A DNA stretch of 64,000 nucleotides from Streptomyces olindensis (lineage in GTDB: Bacteria > Actinomycetota > Actinomycetes > Streptomycetales > Streptomycetaceae), in the NCBI GenBank assembly GCA_000696115.1, contig JJOH01000016.1, positions 62,001 through 126,000 of the forward strand, given 5' to 3'. The notes beneath the pieces were generated by a model. The model was not told the origin of the DNA. It saw only the letters and a program-made list of their open reading frames with translations, and did no database searches. The stretch's first letter is position 1, and each line of letters starts with the position of its first letter. A program made the position numbers and the translations under genes. Below are positions 54,627 to 62,759 of the stretch, piece after piece.

Positions 54627-55693
54627 CGACTCCCCGGACGGAACACCTGGTCCTGCCCGGGGTGCTCACCGCCGGGCAGGCCGCCGAAACCGTCGCCGGC
54701 ATCCTCGCCGTGCAGCGCGAGGACGGCGCCATCCCGTGGTTCCGGGGGCACCACCTCGACCCGTGGGACCACGTCGAGGCGGCGATGGCCCTCGACACGG
54801 CCGGCGAGCACGAGGCCGCGGAGCGGGCCTACCGGTGGCTGGCCCGGCATCAGAACGAGGACGGCTCCTGGTACGCGGCCTACACCGACGGGGAGTTCGA
54901 CGCCGTCACCGACCGCGGCCGGGAGACCAACTTCGTCGCCTACATAGCCGTCGGCGTCTGGCACCACTACCTCTCCACCGGCGACGACACGTTCCTGGAC
55001 CGGATGTGGCCGACGGTGTACGCGGCGGTGGAGTTCGTGCTCCGCCTGCAGCAGCCGGGCGGGCAGATCGGCTGGCGCCGCGACGACGACGGCACACAGA
55101 CCGCCGACGCCCTGCTGACGGGGTGCTCCTCCATCCACCACGCGCTGCGGTGCGCGCTGGCGATCGCCGAGCAGCGGGAGGAGCCGCAGCCCGACTGGGA
55201 GCTGGCGGCGGGAGCCCTGCGGCACGCCATACGCCACCACCCGGAGCGGTTCCTCGACAAGAACCGTTACTCGATGGACTGGTACTACCCGGTGCTGGGC
55301 GGCGCGTTGACGGGCGCCGAGGCCAAGTCCCGTATCGAGGAAGGGTGGGACCGGTTCGTCGTACCCGGGCTGGGCGTGCGGTGCGTGGTGCCCAATCCGT
55401 GGGTCACGGGCGGGGAGTCGGCCGAACTCGCCCTGGCGCTGTGGGTGATGGGGGAGTCCGACCGCGCGCTGGAGGTCCTGCAGTCGATCCAGCACCTGCG
55501 GGACCCGGAGAGCGGGCTGTACTGGACCGGATACGTCTTCGACGACGACGCGATCTGGCCGCGGGAGCTGACGACGTGGACGGCCGGGTCGCTGCTGCTC
55601 GCCGTCGCCGCGCTCGGCGGCCACGAGGCGACCTGCGCGGTGTTCGGCGGCGAGCAGTTGCCCATGGGGCTCGAAGCGGAGTGCTGCGCCTAG
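54623..55693 (+). CDS. Prenyltransferase-like alpha/alpha-toroid protein (cytoplasmic)
   Basis: GTG overlaps the upstream stop by four bases (GTGA); 356 residues. Helical-toroid repeats: AETVAGILAVQREDGAIPWFRGHHLDPWDHVEAAMAL, WLARHQNEDGSWYAAY, VLQSIQHLRDPESGLYWTGYV. No signal peptide. A DXDD-type cyclase motif and zinc ligands are not evident. Such proteins are usually annotated prenyltransferase but may be sugar-binding or glycosidase-like toroids. Translational coupling with a glycosyltransferase and a methyltransferase suggests joint work on one glycolipid or saccharide. Confidence 0.82.
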   Translation: MTTPRTEHLVLPGVLTAGQAAETVAGILAVQREDGAIPWFRGHHLDPWDHVEAAMALDTAGEHEAAERAYRWLARHQNEDGSWYAAYTDGEFDAVTDRGRETNFVAYIAVGVWHHYLSTGDDTFLDRMWPTVYAAVEFVLRLQQPGGQIGWRRDDDGTQTADALLTGCSSIHHALRCALAIAEQREEPQPDWELAAGALRHAIRHHPERFLDKNRYSMDWYYPVLGGALTGAEAKSRIEEGWDRFVVPGLGVRCVVPNPWVTGGESAELALALWVMGESDRALEVLQSIQHLRDPESGLYWTGYVFDDDAIWPRELTTWTAGSLLLAVAALGGHEATCAVFGGEQLPMGLEAECCA

Positions 55694-55740
55694 GAGCCCG
55701 GGGTTTGGCGTCGGGTCGCGGGCGCGGGGCGTCTGCTGCT

Positions 55741-55764
55741 GATCGCGCAGTTCCCCGCGCCCCT
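55741..55764. repeat. Dispersed 24-bp-core repeat, intergenic copy
   Basis: Identical over 24 bp to 40501-40524. Here it lies between the convergent ends of the prenyltransferase-like gene and the 97-residue membrane protein gene, the usual setting for this element. Confidence 0.85.
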
Positions 55765-55789
55765 GAAGGACGCGCCTCTTGAGGTGTTC

Positions 55790-56083
55790 TCAGTGTCGGT
55801 GTACGCGATTGGCGATCGCGTGGCCCACGAACAGGTACACCACCGCCGCCAGGCCGTACCCGGCCACGACCCTGGCCCAGGCCTCGTCGAAGGTGAAGAG
55901 GTCGTGCGACCAGCCGGCCAGCCAGCGGGCCGCGTCATGGATGAACTGGACGAAGTCGTTCGCCCGGTTCGCGTCCAGCAGGTACATCAGAATCCACAGG
56001 CCCAGGATGAGGGCCATGATGTCGGCGACGACCGCGATGATCGTGCCGGCCTGATTCGCGCCGTTGCGATATCGAGGGGACAT
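55790..56083 (-). CDS. Small membrane protein, 97 aa
   Basis: Two transmembrane helices: IIAVVADIMALILGLWILMYLL (about 15-36) and VVAGYGLAAVVYLFVGHAIAN (about 72-92), joined by an amphipathic loop with several Trp and Phe residues. No family I can name. Start MSPRYRNGANQAG. It lies alone between the prenyltransferase-like gene and the LLM gene. Confidence 0.7.
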   Translation of the reverse strand: MSPRYRNGANQAGTIIAVVADIMALILGLWILMYLLDANRANDFVQFIHDAARWLAGWSHDLFTFDEAWARVVAGYGLAAVVYLFVGHAIANRVHRH

Positions 56084-56129
56084 GCCCTTCGGGTTGCCCT
56101 TGAAGTCTGGATGAAACCCGGGGAATCGC

Positions 56130-57140
56130 TCAGGAGTTCAACTCGGCGAGGACCCGCAGCGTTTCCCGGTCCGGTGTCAGGGCCAGCAGGTCCGTCACCG
56201 GGCCCTTGCGCCACAGTTCCAGGCGCTCGGCGATGCGTTCGCGGGGGCCGACCAGGGAGATCTCGTCGGCGAAGGCGTCCGGGACGGCGAGGACGGCCTC
56301 CTCGCGGCGGCCGTCCAGGAACAGCCGCTGGATGCGGCGCGCCTCCTCCTCGTAGCCCATGCGCGCCATGAGGTCGGCGTGGAAGTTGCGGGCCGCGTGT
56401 CCCATGCCGCCGATGTAGAAGCCGAGCATGGCCTTGACCGGCAGGAGGCCTTCCGCCACGTCGGCGCAGACCCGTACCTGGGCCAGGGGTGCGACGAGGA
56501 AGCCCTCGGGGAGTTCCCGCAGGGCCGGGCCGTAGACCTCCGGGCGGGTCGGTGACCAGTACAGCGGCAGCCAGCCGTCGGCGATCCGGGTCGTCTGGGC
56601 GACGTTCTTCGGGCCCTCCGCCCCGAGCAGGACCGGCAGGTCCGGGCGCAGGGGGTGGGTGATGGGCTTGAGGGCCTTGCCCAGGCCGGTGGCGTCCGGG
56701 CCCCGGTAGGGGTGGGCGTGGAAGCGCCCGGCCGACGCAACCGGTGCCTCGCGGCGGAGCACCTGCCGTACGACGTCGACGTATTCGCGGGTGGCGGTGA
56801 GCGGCGAGTCCGGGAACGGGCGGCCGTACCACCCCTCGACCACCTGCGGACCGGAGAGCCCCAGGCCCAGCATCAGACGGCCGCCGGAGAGGTGGTCCAG
56901 GGTCAGCGCGTGCATCGCGGTCGTGGTCGGCGGGCGGGCCGCCATCTGCGCGACCGCCGTGCCCAGGCGGATCCGTGAGGTGTGCGCCGCGATCCAGGCC
57001 AGCGGGGTGAAGGCGTCCGAGCCCCAGGACTCGGCCGTCCAGACGGAGTCGTAGCCGAGCCGTTCCGCCTCCCGTGCGAGCGGCACGTGGTCGGGGGAGG
57101 GGCCGCGGCCCCAGTAGCCGAGCGCGAGACCGAGCCGCAT
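56130..57140 (-). CDS. LLM-class F420-dependent oxidoreductase
   Basis: AGGAGG before the ATG at 57140; 336 residues. Luciferase-like monooxygenase TIM barrel: MRLGLALGYWG, LAREAERLGYDSVWTAESWGSDAFTPLAWIAAHTSRIRLGTAV, LTLDHLSGGRLMLGLGLSGPQVVEGWYG, DGWLPLYW. The pattern fits F420-dependent actinobacterial members rather than FMN ones. Reduction or oxidation of an unknown metabolite. Confidence 0.9.
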   Translation of the reverse strand: MRLGLALGYWGRGPSPDHVPLAREAERLGYDSVWTAESWGSDAFTPLAWIAAHTSRIRLGTAVAQMAARPPTTTAMHALTLDHLSGGRLMLGLGLSGPQVVEGWYGRPFPDSPLTATREYVDVVRQVLRREAPVASAGRFHAHPYRGPDATGLGKALKPITHPLRPDLPVLLGAEGPKNVAQTTRIADGWLPLYWSPTRPEVYGPALRELPEGFLVAPLAQVRVCADVAEGLLPVKAMLGFYIGGMGHAARNFHADLMARMGYEEEARRIQRLFLDGRREEAVLAVPDAFADEISLVGPRERIAERLELWRKGPVTDLLALTPDRETLRVLAELNS

Positions 57141-57190
57141 GGCTGCCTCCTGACGGTGTGTCAGCTGACGGGGGCGACGACTGTACGGCA

Positions 57191-57222
57191 ACGGCCCCCC
57201 GCCCGGAAGGGCGAGGGGCCGT
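57191..57222. terminator. Terminator after the 57239 gene
   Basis: ACGGCCCCCCGCCC and GGGCGAGGGGCCGT form a long GC stem with one bulge and a GGAA loop, located just downstream of the minus-strand gene that ends at 57239. Confidence 0.75.
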
Positions 57223-57238
57223 GCGAGGGGCCGTGGGC

Positions 57239-58054
57239 TCAGCCGCGCTGGATGCCCGACGTGTCCTGCAGGACACCGCGGCGGCCGTCCTGCGTCTGGG
57301 CGACCAGGGCCTGGCCGCGCTGCTCGACGGCCAGGTACCAGGTGCCCGGCGCGAGTTCGGCGATCGGCGTCGGCGAACCGTCCTCCGCGAACAGCGGCCG
57401 CGGCACCGGCACCGCGAACCAGAACGGCGAGAAGTCCCCGGCCGGCGGCTGCGGCTGGGCCTGCGCCTGCTGCGGCTGACCACCGTAGGGCTGCCCGGGC
57501 TGCGGGTGGCCGTAGCCGCCGGGCTGCTGGGCGCCCGGGTAGCCGTAACCGCCCTGCGGCTGAGCGCCGTAGGGCTGGGGAGCGGCCGGGCGGGGGGCCG
57601 GGATGAGGGCGCCCTTGAGGGCGGGGACGAGGGGGGTGGCGAGCGCGGCGGCGGCCATGAGCAGCGTGGCGACGAGGGCGAGGATCAGTCCGGTGCCGGC
57701 GCTGGGGCCGTCGGAGGAGCTGCCGACGTTGTCGACGGCGCCGCCCGGGTCGAAGACGTTGCCGAGGGCGCTCCACGCGGCGAAGACCGTGAAGGCGGCG
57801 CCGAACTGACCGAGGTCCAGCCCCGCGACCTTGGGCGGCTGGGGCAGGCCCCGGGAGACGACGACGAGCGCGGCCCCGATGATTCCCGCCAGTACGACAC
57901 CGAGCACCACCGGCCCGCTTCCCCAGAGGCTCGGGAGTTCGATGCTGTCGGGCGCACCATCGATCGAATAGATGTCGAGGAACGACGCGATGAACAGCAA
58001 CACCGCTGCTCCGATCACCACGCCGTCGCCTCGAGTGAGGGAGCGGATATTCAC
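57239..58054 (-). CDS. Membrane protein with Gly/Pro/Gln-rich linker (DUF5336-like)
   Basis: Protein of 271 residues. Four transmembrane helices in the first ~150 residues (GVVIGAAVLLFIASFLDIYS, VVLGVVLAGIIGAALVVVSRG, FGAAFTVFAAWSAL, LILALVATLLMAAAALATPLV). Then a low-complexity linker of YG, PQ and GYG repeats (~165-215), then a C-terminal domain with FWFAVPVPRPLFAEDGSPTPIAELAPGTWYLAVEQRGQALVAQTQDGRRGVLQD. The layout matches the mycobacterial 34-kDa antigen/DUF5336 group. Function unknown. Confidence 0.78.
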   Translation of the reverse strand: MNIRSLTRGDGVVIGAAVLLFIASFLDIYSIDGAPDSIELPSLWGSGPVVLGVVLAGIIGAALVVVSRGLPQPPKVAGLDLGQFGAAFTVFAAWSALGNVFDPGGAVDNVGSSSDGPSAGTGLILALVATLLMAAAALATPLVPALKGALIPAPRPAAPQPYGAQPQGGYGYPGAQQPGGYGHPQPGQPYGGQPQQAQAQPQPPAGDFSPFWFAVPVPRPLFAEDGSPTPIAELAPGTWYLAVEQRGQALVAQTQDGRRGVLQDTSGIQRG

Positions 58055-58212
58055 TTCAGGTCCTTCGTAGGTCGTCTCATCGTCGGTGGAGGCGTCGCTG
58101 TCACCCTGTCGCCGTCTGGCCCCTGTGTGAAGCGCGGGGGTGGCCCCTCATCGTAAGGAGGACACTATCGTCCGCCCGATCAGGGTGTCCGCCGGGACCA
58201 GCCCGCCGAGAG

Positions 58213-59163
58213 CTACCCACGCAGGAAACTCACGATTCCCTCAGAGATCCCTTGCGCCGCTTTCTGCCGCCACGCGCCACTGGTCAGCAGCGCCGCGTCC
58301 TTGCTATCGCGCATGTTGCCGCACTCGATGAACACCTTGGGAACCGTTGACAGATTGAGACCGCCCAGGTCCTTACGCGTGACGAGGCCGCTGCCGTCGC
58401 CGATGTAGTTGGAGGGCGCGCTGCCGGTGACGGCCACGAAGCGGCCCGCGACGCGTTCGCCGAGGTCGCGTGAAGGGCCGACGATCGCACGGGTGTCGGC
58501 GGCGCCCGCGTGCACCGCGCCGGGCAGGATGACGTGGAAGCCGCGGTTGCCGGCGCCCGAGCCGTCCGCGTGGACCGAGACCACGGCGTCCGCCTTCGCC
58601 GCGTTGCCGATCCGGGCCCGCTCGTCCACGCACGGGCCGTACGGCCGGTCGTCGTCCTGCGTCAGCCTGACCGTGGCGCCCTGCTCTTCGAGGAGCGTGC
58701 GCATCCGGCGCGCCACGTCCAGGGTGAACTTCGCCTCCGTGTACCCGTCGTTGGTGGAGGTGCCTGTGGTGTCGCACTCCTTCCAGTTCGTCCCGATGTT
58801 CACCCTGCGGTTGATCTCGGTCGTGTGCTGGAAGTTGCTCGGATTGTGCCCGGGGTCGATGACGACGACCTTGCCCTTGAGCGGGCCGGAGGCGGCGGGC
58901 GCGGACGTGGCGGGCGCGTCCGAGGAGGACGGGGAGGCGCCCGGCTCCTTGGCGTCGTCGGAGGGCGTACTCGACGCGGCGGGCGGGGAGGACCGTACGG
59001 TCGCCTCGCCCGAGCCGCCTCCGTCCCCCGAGCCGCCCACCGTCTCGTACACCAGCCAGCCGAGCAGCGCCCCCGGCACCAGCGCGGCGAGCGCGACGGT
59101 CAGGGGGCCGCGGCGGGAGCGGCGGGGCTGGGGAGGTTCGAAGTCCGGGCCTACGTACGACAC
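58213..59163 (-). CDS. N-acetylmuramoyl-L-alanine amidase (Amidase_3)
   Basis: GTG at 59163 gives 316 residues. Short cytoplasmic start, one membrane helix (LTVALAALVPGALLGWLVYET, about 20-42), Ser/Pro/Ala-rich linker, then the amidase domain (~95-316). Zinc ligands and catalytic Glu: VVIDPGHNPSN (His), GYTEAKFTLDVA (Glu), VSVHADGSG (His) and FIECGNMRDSKDAALL (Glu). It cleaves the amide bond between N-acetylmuramic acid and the peptide stem on the outside of the membrane. Confidence 0.92.
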   Translation of the reverse strand: MSYVGPDFEPPQPRRSRRGPLTVALAALVPGALLGWLVYETVGGSGDGGGSGEATVRSSPPAASSTPSDDAKEPGASPSSSDAPATSAPAASGPLKGKVVVIDPGHNPSNFQHTTEINRRVNIGTNWKECDTTGTSTNDGYTEAKFTLDVARRMRTLLEEQGATVRLTQDDDRPYGPCVDERARIGNAAKADAVVSVHADGSGAGNRGFHVILPGAVHAGAADTRAIVGPSRDLGERVAGRFVAVTGSAPSNYIGDGSGLVTRKDLGGLNLSTVPKVFIECGNMRDSKDAALLTSGAWRQKAAQGISEGIVSFLRG

Positions 59164-59255
59164 GCCTGCCACCCTAACGGCCGTGCCCGGGGCGAAGCGG
59201 GCCCAGGACGGCCCGAACGGGTGGCGGTCGCCTCTCGTTGCCACCATCGCCTCCA

Positions 59256-59420
59256 TGCCGGCAGGGCCGGAGCGGGCCGTTGCACGGCCCCGACCGGCGG
59301 CGGCTGCCCGGCGTTGCCGTCGTCACTCCCGTGCCGGCCGGGGCCGGAGCGGGCCGTCGCACGTCCCGACCGGTGGCGGCTACCGCGGCTACCCGGCGTT
59401 GCCGTCGTCGCCCCCGTGCC
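59256..59420. repeat. Duplicated 3' end of the 59389 gene, unit about 77-85 bp
   Basis: The segment TGCCGG...GGGCCGGAGCGGGCCG...CCGGCGTTGCCGTCGTC occurs twice: GGCGTTGCC at 59310 and 59395, GGCCGGAGC at 59265 and 59342. The copy nearer the gene includes its last codons and stop; the other lies in the gap before the amidase gene. An 8-9-bp internal duplication explains the changing pitch. Confidence 0.75.
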
Positions 59421-59676
59421 GTACGGCCTCCTTCACCCGCGCCTCGATCTCCTGGCGGGGCGTCTCCTCCTGCTTCGCGTACGCGGTGACCGCCGCCTGG
59501 ACGTCCCGGGCGAGGTCGCGCCAGGCGCGCCAGGCGGTCTCCCAGGTGGTGGTCTGCTGGTCGCTCCACTTGGTCTGGGTGGGCGGCCCGTACGCGTCCT
59601 GCAGCTCACGCACGCGGGCGTACGCCTCGTCCGCCGCGCGCTGCTTCTCGACGAGCTCTGCGAAGGTGTGTGCCAC
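59389..59676 (-). CDS. Small helical protein, 95 aa
   Basis: GTG at 59676 with AAGGA upstream is preferred because it clears the next gene upstream; an ATG at 59721 would overlap it by 19 bp. Fully helical, with FAELVEKQRAADEAYARVRELQDAYGPPTQTKWSDQQTTTWETAWRAWRDLARDVQAAVTAYAKQ. Several Trp and Tyr residues; no signal or membrane segment. Unknown function. It follows the methyltransferase gene by 26 bp, so the two may share a transcript. The 3' end is tandemly duplicated. Confidence 0.65.
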   Translation of the reverse strand: MAHTFAELVEKQRAADEAYARVRELQDAYGPPTQTKWSDQQTTTWETAWRAWRDLARDVQAAVTAYAKQEETPRQEIEARVKEAVRHGGDDGNAG

Positions 59677-59702
59677 GCGCCCGGATCCTTGGGCAGCGGC
59701 GG

Positions 59703-60434
59703 TCACCCGCCGACGCGCCACGCCGCCCGTGGGCCGACCGGGAAGGGGTGCGGAGGGTGCGGTTCACCCGCCCAGCCGTTCCCCTGGACACCCGGCCCGG
59801 TGCGCCGCAGGACCCGCAGGGAGTCCTGCGCGGAGACCTCCGTGAACGCGCCGGAGGCGAGGGCCCGGAGGTAGACGCGGTAGGGGGCCTGGCCGGTGAA
59901 CTCGTCCTGCGGGTCGGGGAAGACGTCGTGGATGACGAGCAGGCCGCCCTCGGCGACGTGCGGGGCCCAGCCCTCGTAGTCGGCGGTGGCGTGCTCGTCG
60001 GTGTGGCCGCCGTCGATGAAGACGAAGCCGAGCGGTGTGCGCCAGAACGCGGCGATCTGCGGGGAGCGGCCGACCAGGGCCACCACGTGCTCCTCCAGCC
60101 CGGCCCGGTGCAGGGTGCGGCGGAACGTGGGCAGCGTGTCCATCAGGCCGAGGTCGGGGTCGACCGTCTCCGGGTCGTGGTACTCCCAGCCGGGCTGCTG
60201 CTCCTCGCTGCCGCGGTGGTGGTCGACGGTGAGGGCGCTGACCCCGGCCTCCCGGGCGGCGTCGGCGAGCAGGATCGTGGACCGGCCGCAGTACGTGCCG
60301 ACCTCCAGCAGGGGCAGCCCCAGCCGGCCGGCCTCCACCGCCGCCGCGTACAGGGCGAGCCCCTCGGCCACGGGCATGAACCCCTTCGCGGCCTCGAACG
60401 CGGCCAGGATCTCGGGCTTCGGGGCCGCGGGCAT
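59703..60434 (-). CDS. Class I SAM-dependent methyltransferase (CmcI-like)
   Basis: Protein of 243 residues. SAM site LLEVGTYCGRSTILLADAAREAG (about 42-64) with TVDHHRGSEEQQPGW, and FVFIDGGHTDEHATADYEGWAPHVAEGGLLVIHDVF. This is the cephalosporin-hydroxylase/methyltransferase_24 pattern; the DGGH and DVF acidic residues can bind a metal. Substrate unknown. ATG start with GAGAGG upstream. Confidence 0.88.
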   Translation of the reverse strand: MPAAPKPEILAAFEAAKGFMPVAEGLALYAAAVEAGRLGLPLLEVGTYCGRSTILLADAAREAGVSALTVDHHRGSEEQQPGWEYHDPETVDPDLGLMDTLPTFRRTLHRAGLEEHVVALVGRSPQIAAFWRTPLGFVFIDGGHTDEHATADYEGWAPHVAEGGLLVIHDVFPDPQDEFTGQAPYRVYLRALASGAFTEVSAQDSLRVLRRTGPGVQGNGWAGEPHPPHPFPVGPRAAWRVGG

Positions 60435-60476
60435 GGGGTTCCTCTCGGTCGTACGACGGTCCGGGCGCCCATCGTG

Positions 60477-60511
60477 CCGTACCCCCTGCCGGGGGACGAC
60501 AGGGGGTACGG
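60477..60511 (-). terminator. Terminator after the MFS/carboxypeptidase-regulatory gene
   Basis: CCGTACCCCCTG (60477-60488) pairs perfectly over 12 bp with CAGGGGGTACGG (60500-60511). It lies 13 bp downstream of the minus-strand gene ending at 60524. Confidence 0.82.
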
Positions 60512-60523
60512 GTGAGGAGGGGG

Positions 60524-62263
60524 TCAGGCGGAGACCGTTTCGCCCGGCAGTGACAGGTCCAGGTCGACGGGCCGGTCGTCGCCCGCGTGGGTCGCGGACG
60601 AGGCGAGCGGTTCGTGGCCCGACGCCCGGACCGCCACGACGTAGGAGCCCTGGGCGGGGACGGTGAGCGCGTAGCCGCCGTCCTCGGCGGAGAGCGTCGC
60701 TCCGGCCTGGCGGCCCCGGCGGTCGATCAGGGTGACCCTGGCCCGGGCGACCGGGGCGCCGTCGGCGGCCAGTACGCGGCCCCGGAAGCCGCGCAGGACC
60801 TGCTCGGCGCGCCCCAGCGCCGCGTCCTCCTCGCTGCCGGCGCGCAACTGCGGCTTCTCCGAGGGCCGCCGGCCCGGCAGGAACAGTGCCAGCACCAGAC
60901 CCACGGCCACCGCCGCCGTCGCGATCAGGAAGGAGACGCGGAAGCCGTGCATGGTCGGGATCTCGACGCCGCCGACGGTGTGCGCGGTGTTGGCCAGCAC
61001 CATGCCGATGACCGCGCTCGACACCGACGTGCCGATGGACCGCATCAGCGTGTTGAGGCCGTTGGCGGCGCCGGTCTCCGACGCCGGGACCGCGCCGACG
61101 ATCAGCGCGGGCAGCGAGGAGTAGGCGAGGCCGATGCCCGCGCCCAGCAGGACCGAGATGACCAGGCTCTGCCAGGCGGCGCTCATCAGGCCGAGGCCGG
61201 CGCCGTAGCCGATCGCGATGATCAGCAGGCCGAGGATCAGGGTGACCTTGGGGCCGTACTTCGCGGACAGGCGGGCGTAGACGGGCGCCGTGAACATCAT
61301 CGTCAGGCCGAGCGGCGCCACGAGCAGGCCCGCGACGACCATCGACTGGCCGAGGCCGTAGCCGGTGGACGTCGGCAGCTGGAGCAGCTGGGGCAGGACC
61401 AGGGAGACGACGTAGAAGGAGACGCCGACCATGATCGAGGCGAGGTTGGTGAAGAGCACGGCCGGACGGGCCGTGGTGCGCAGGTCGACCAGCGGGGCCT
61501 TGACGCGCAGTTCCATCACGCCCCACAGCACGAGCACGACCGCCGACGCGGCGAACAGGCCGAGCGTGATGCCGGACGCCCAGCCCCAGTCGCTGCCCTT
61601 GGTGATCGGCAGCAGGAACAGCACGAGGCCGGCGGAGAGGCCGAGCGCGCCGGGCAGGTCGAAGGAGCCCTCGGCGCGCATCGGGGACTCCGGCACGACG
61701 AGGAGGGTGAGGACGATCGCGAGCGCGCCGAGGCCGGCGGCGCCGTAGAACAGGGCGTGCCAGTTGCTGTGCTGGGCGACCAGCGCGGCGGCGGGCAGGG
61801 CGAGGCCGCCGCCGACGCCTATGGAGGAGCTCATCAGGGCCATCGCAGAGCCGAGCTTCTCGCGGGGCAGCATGTCGCGCATCAGGCCGATGCCGAGCGG
61901 GATCGCGCCCATCGCGAAGCCCTGGAGCGTACGGCCGGTGATCATGAGCAGCAGATCGCTGGTGAGCGCGCTGACGAGTGCGCCCACCACCATCACCGAC
62001 AGGCTCAGGATCAGCATGCGGCGCTTGCCGTAGAGGTCGCCGAGGCGGCCCATGATCGGGGTGGCCACCGCACCCGAGAGGAGGGTCGAGGTGAGGACCC
62101 AGGTGGCGTTGCTGGGGGCGGTGTCCAGCAGTTGCGGCAGATCCTTGATGACCGGGACGAGCAGGGTCTGCATCACCGCGACAACGATGCCCGCGAAGGC
62201 GAGCACCGGGACCACGGCCCCGCTCGCTCTGCCGGCGGGACGGTCTGTCGTCGTCTGCGTCAT
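60524..62263 (-). CDS. MFS exporter (DHA2) with one carboxypeptidase-regulatory-like domain
   Basis: Protein of 579 residues. Residues ~20-470 are a 14-helix drug-exporter type (PVIKDLPQLLDTAPSNATWVLTSTLLSGAVATPIMGRLGDLYGKRRM, RTLQGFAMGAIPLG). The last ~95 residues are a single beta-sandwich domain (LRGFRGRVLAADGAPVARARVTLIDRRGRQAG...YALTVPAQGSYVVAVRASGHEP) of the CarboxypepD_reg kind. Same architecture as 32778-35540 but with one domain and a short linker. It is divergent from the MFS gene remnant at 62408. Confidence 0.9.
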   Translation of the reverse strand: MTQTTTDRPAGRASGAVVPVLAFAGIVVAVMQTLLVPVIKDLPQLLDTAPSNATWVLTSTLLSGAVATPIMGRLGDLYGKRRMLILSLSVMVVGALVSALTSDLLLMITGRTLQGFAMGAIPLGIGLMRDMLPREKLGSAMALMSSSIGVGGGLALPAAALVAQHSNWHALFYGAAGLGALAIVLTLLVVPESPMRAEGSFDLPGALGLSAGLVLFLLPITKGSDWGWASGITLGLFAASAVVLVLWGVMELRVKAPLVDLRTTARPAVLFTNLASIMVGVSFYVVSLVLPQLLQLPTSTGYGLGQSMVVAGLLVAPLGLTMMFTAPVYARLSAKYGPKVTLILGLLIIAIGYGAGLGLMSAAWQSLVISVLLGAGIGLAYSSLPALIVGAVPASETGAANGLNTLMRSIGTSVSSAVIGMVLANTAHTVGGVEIPTMHGFRVSFLIATAAVAVGLVLALFLPGRRPSEKPQLRAGSEEDAALGRAEQVLRGFRGRVLAADGAPVARARVTLIDRRGRQAGATLSAEDGGYALTVPAQGSYVVAVRASGHEPLASSATHAGDDRPVDLDLSLPGETVSA

Positions 62264-62333
62264 GGAGTGGGGCCTCCGAGCCGGGGGGTTCGGGCGTGCA
62301 TGGGTACGTGGAGTGTGAACCTTGTATGCGCAG

Positions 62334-62349
62334 GCAACTATTCCGTTGC
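62334..62349. promoter_or_regulatory. Inverted repeat GCAAC-N6-GTTGC in the MFS promoter region
   Basis: GCAACTATTCCGTTGC lies 71 bp before the MFS start. The form suits a MarR/TetR dimer. No regulator gene is adjacent in the window. Confidence 0.45.
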
Positions 62350-62407
62350 TTTGGCACTCTAACGAAATCTTGACCTTCTCTTGGGACAGCGCGGAGCGGT
62401 TGAGAGC

Positions 62408-62523
62408 ATGACATCCATGGTCGAAGCCCCCGAGATGACCCGTACGCCCCGCCGCACCTCACCCCCCACCTGGCTCGTCGTCGCGCTCACCTGCGCCGGG
62501 CAGTTCCTCGTCGTCCTGGACGA
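62408..62523 (+). pseudogene. 5' fragment of an MFS (DHA2) transporter gene
   Basis: Translation from the ATG at 62408 is MTSMVEAPEMTRTPRRTSPP followed by TWLVVALTCAGQFLVVLD, the standard start of helix 1 of a DHA2 exporter, which normally continues into a VSVVNVALP-like stretch. Here it changes abruptly to unrelated sequence (DAAGADGKERLSRDPE...). Only ~39 codons of the original gene remain. The frame runs on without meaning through the next gene's region. The 62524-62759 gap shows nothing else. Confidence 0.7.
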
Positions 62524-62759
62524 CGCCGCAGGCGCTGACGGAAAAGAGCGCCTGTCGCGTGACCCGGAACAGCCCCGTGACGGCCTCTGGACGGCGTGCC
62601 AGGGGCATTTCGGCGCGGGGGCGGTGTGGTCCCGGGGCCGGTGGCGCCTCCGCTGCGCGGCGGGCCGTCAGGCGCCTCCCGTCCATGCCGGAGCACCCCT
62701 TCTGACCTGGCCTTTCGACCCTTCTGGGCCTACCGTTGGCGGTCGCGGAAGGGGGCCGG

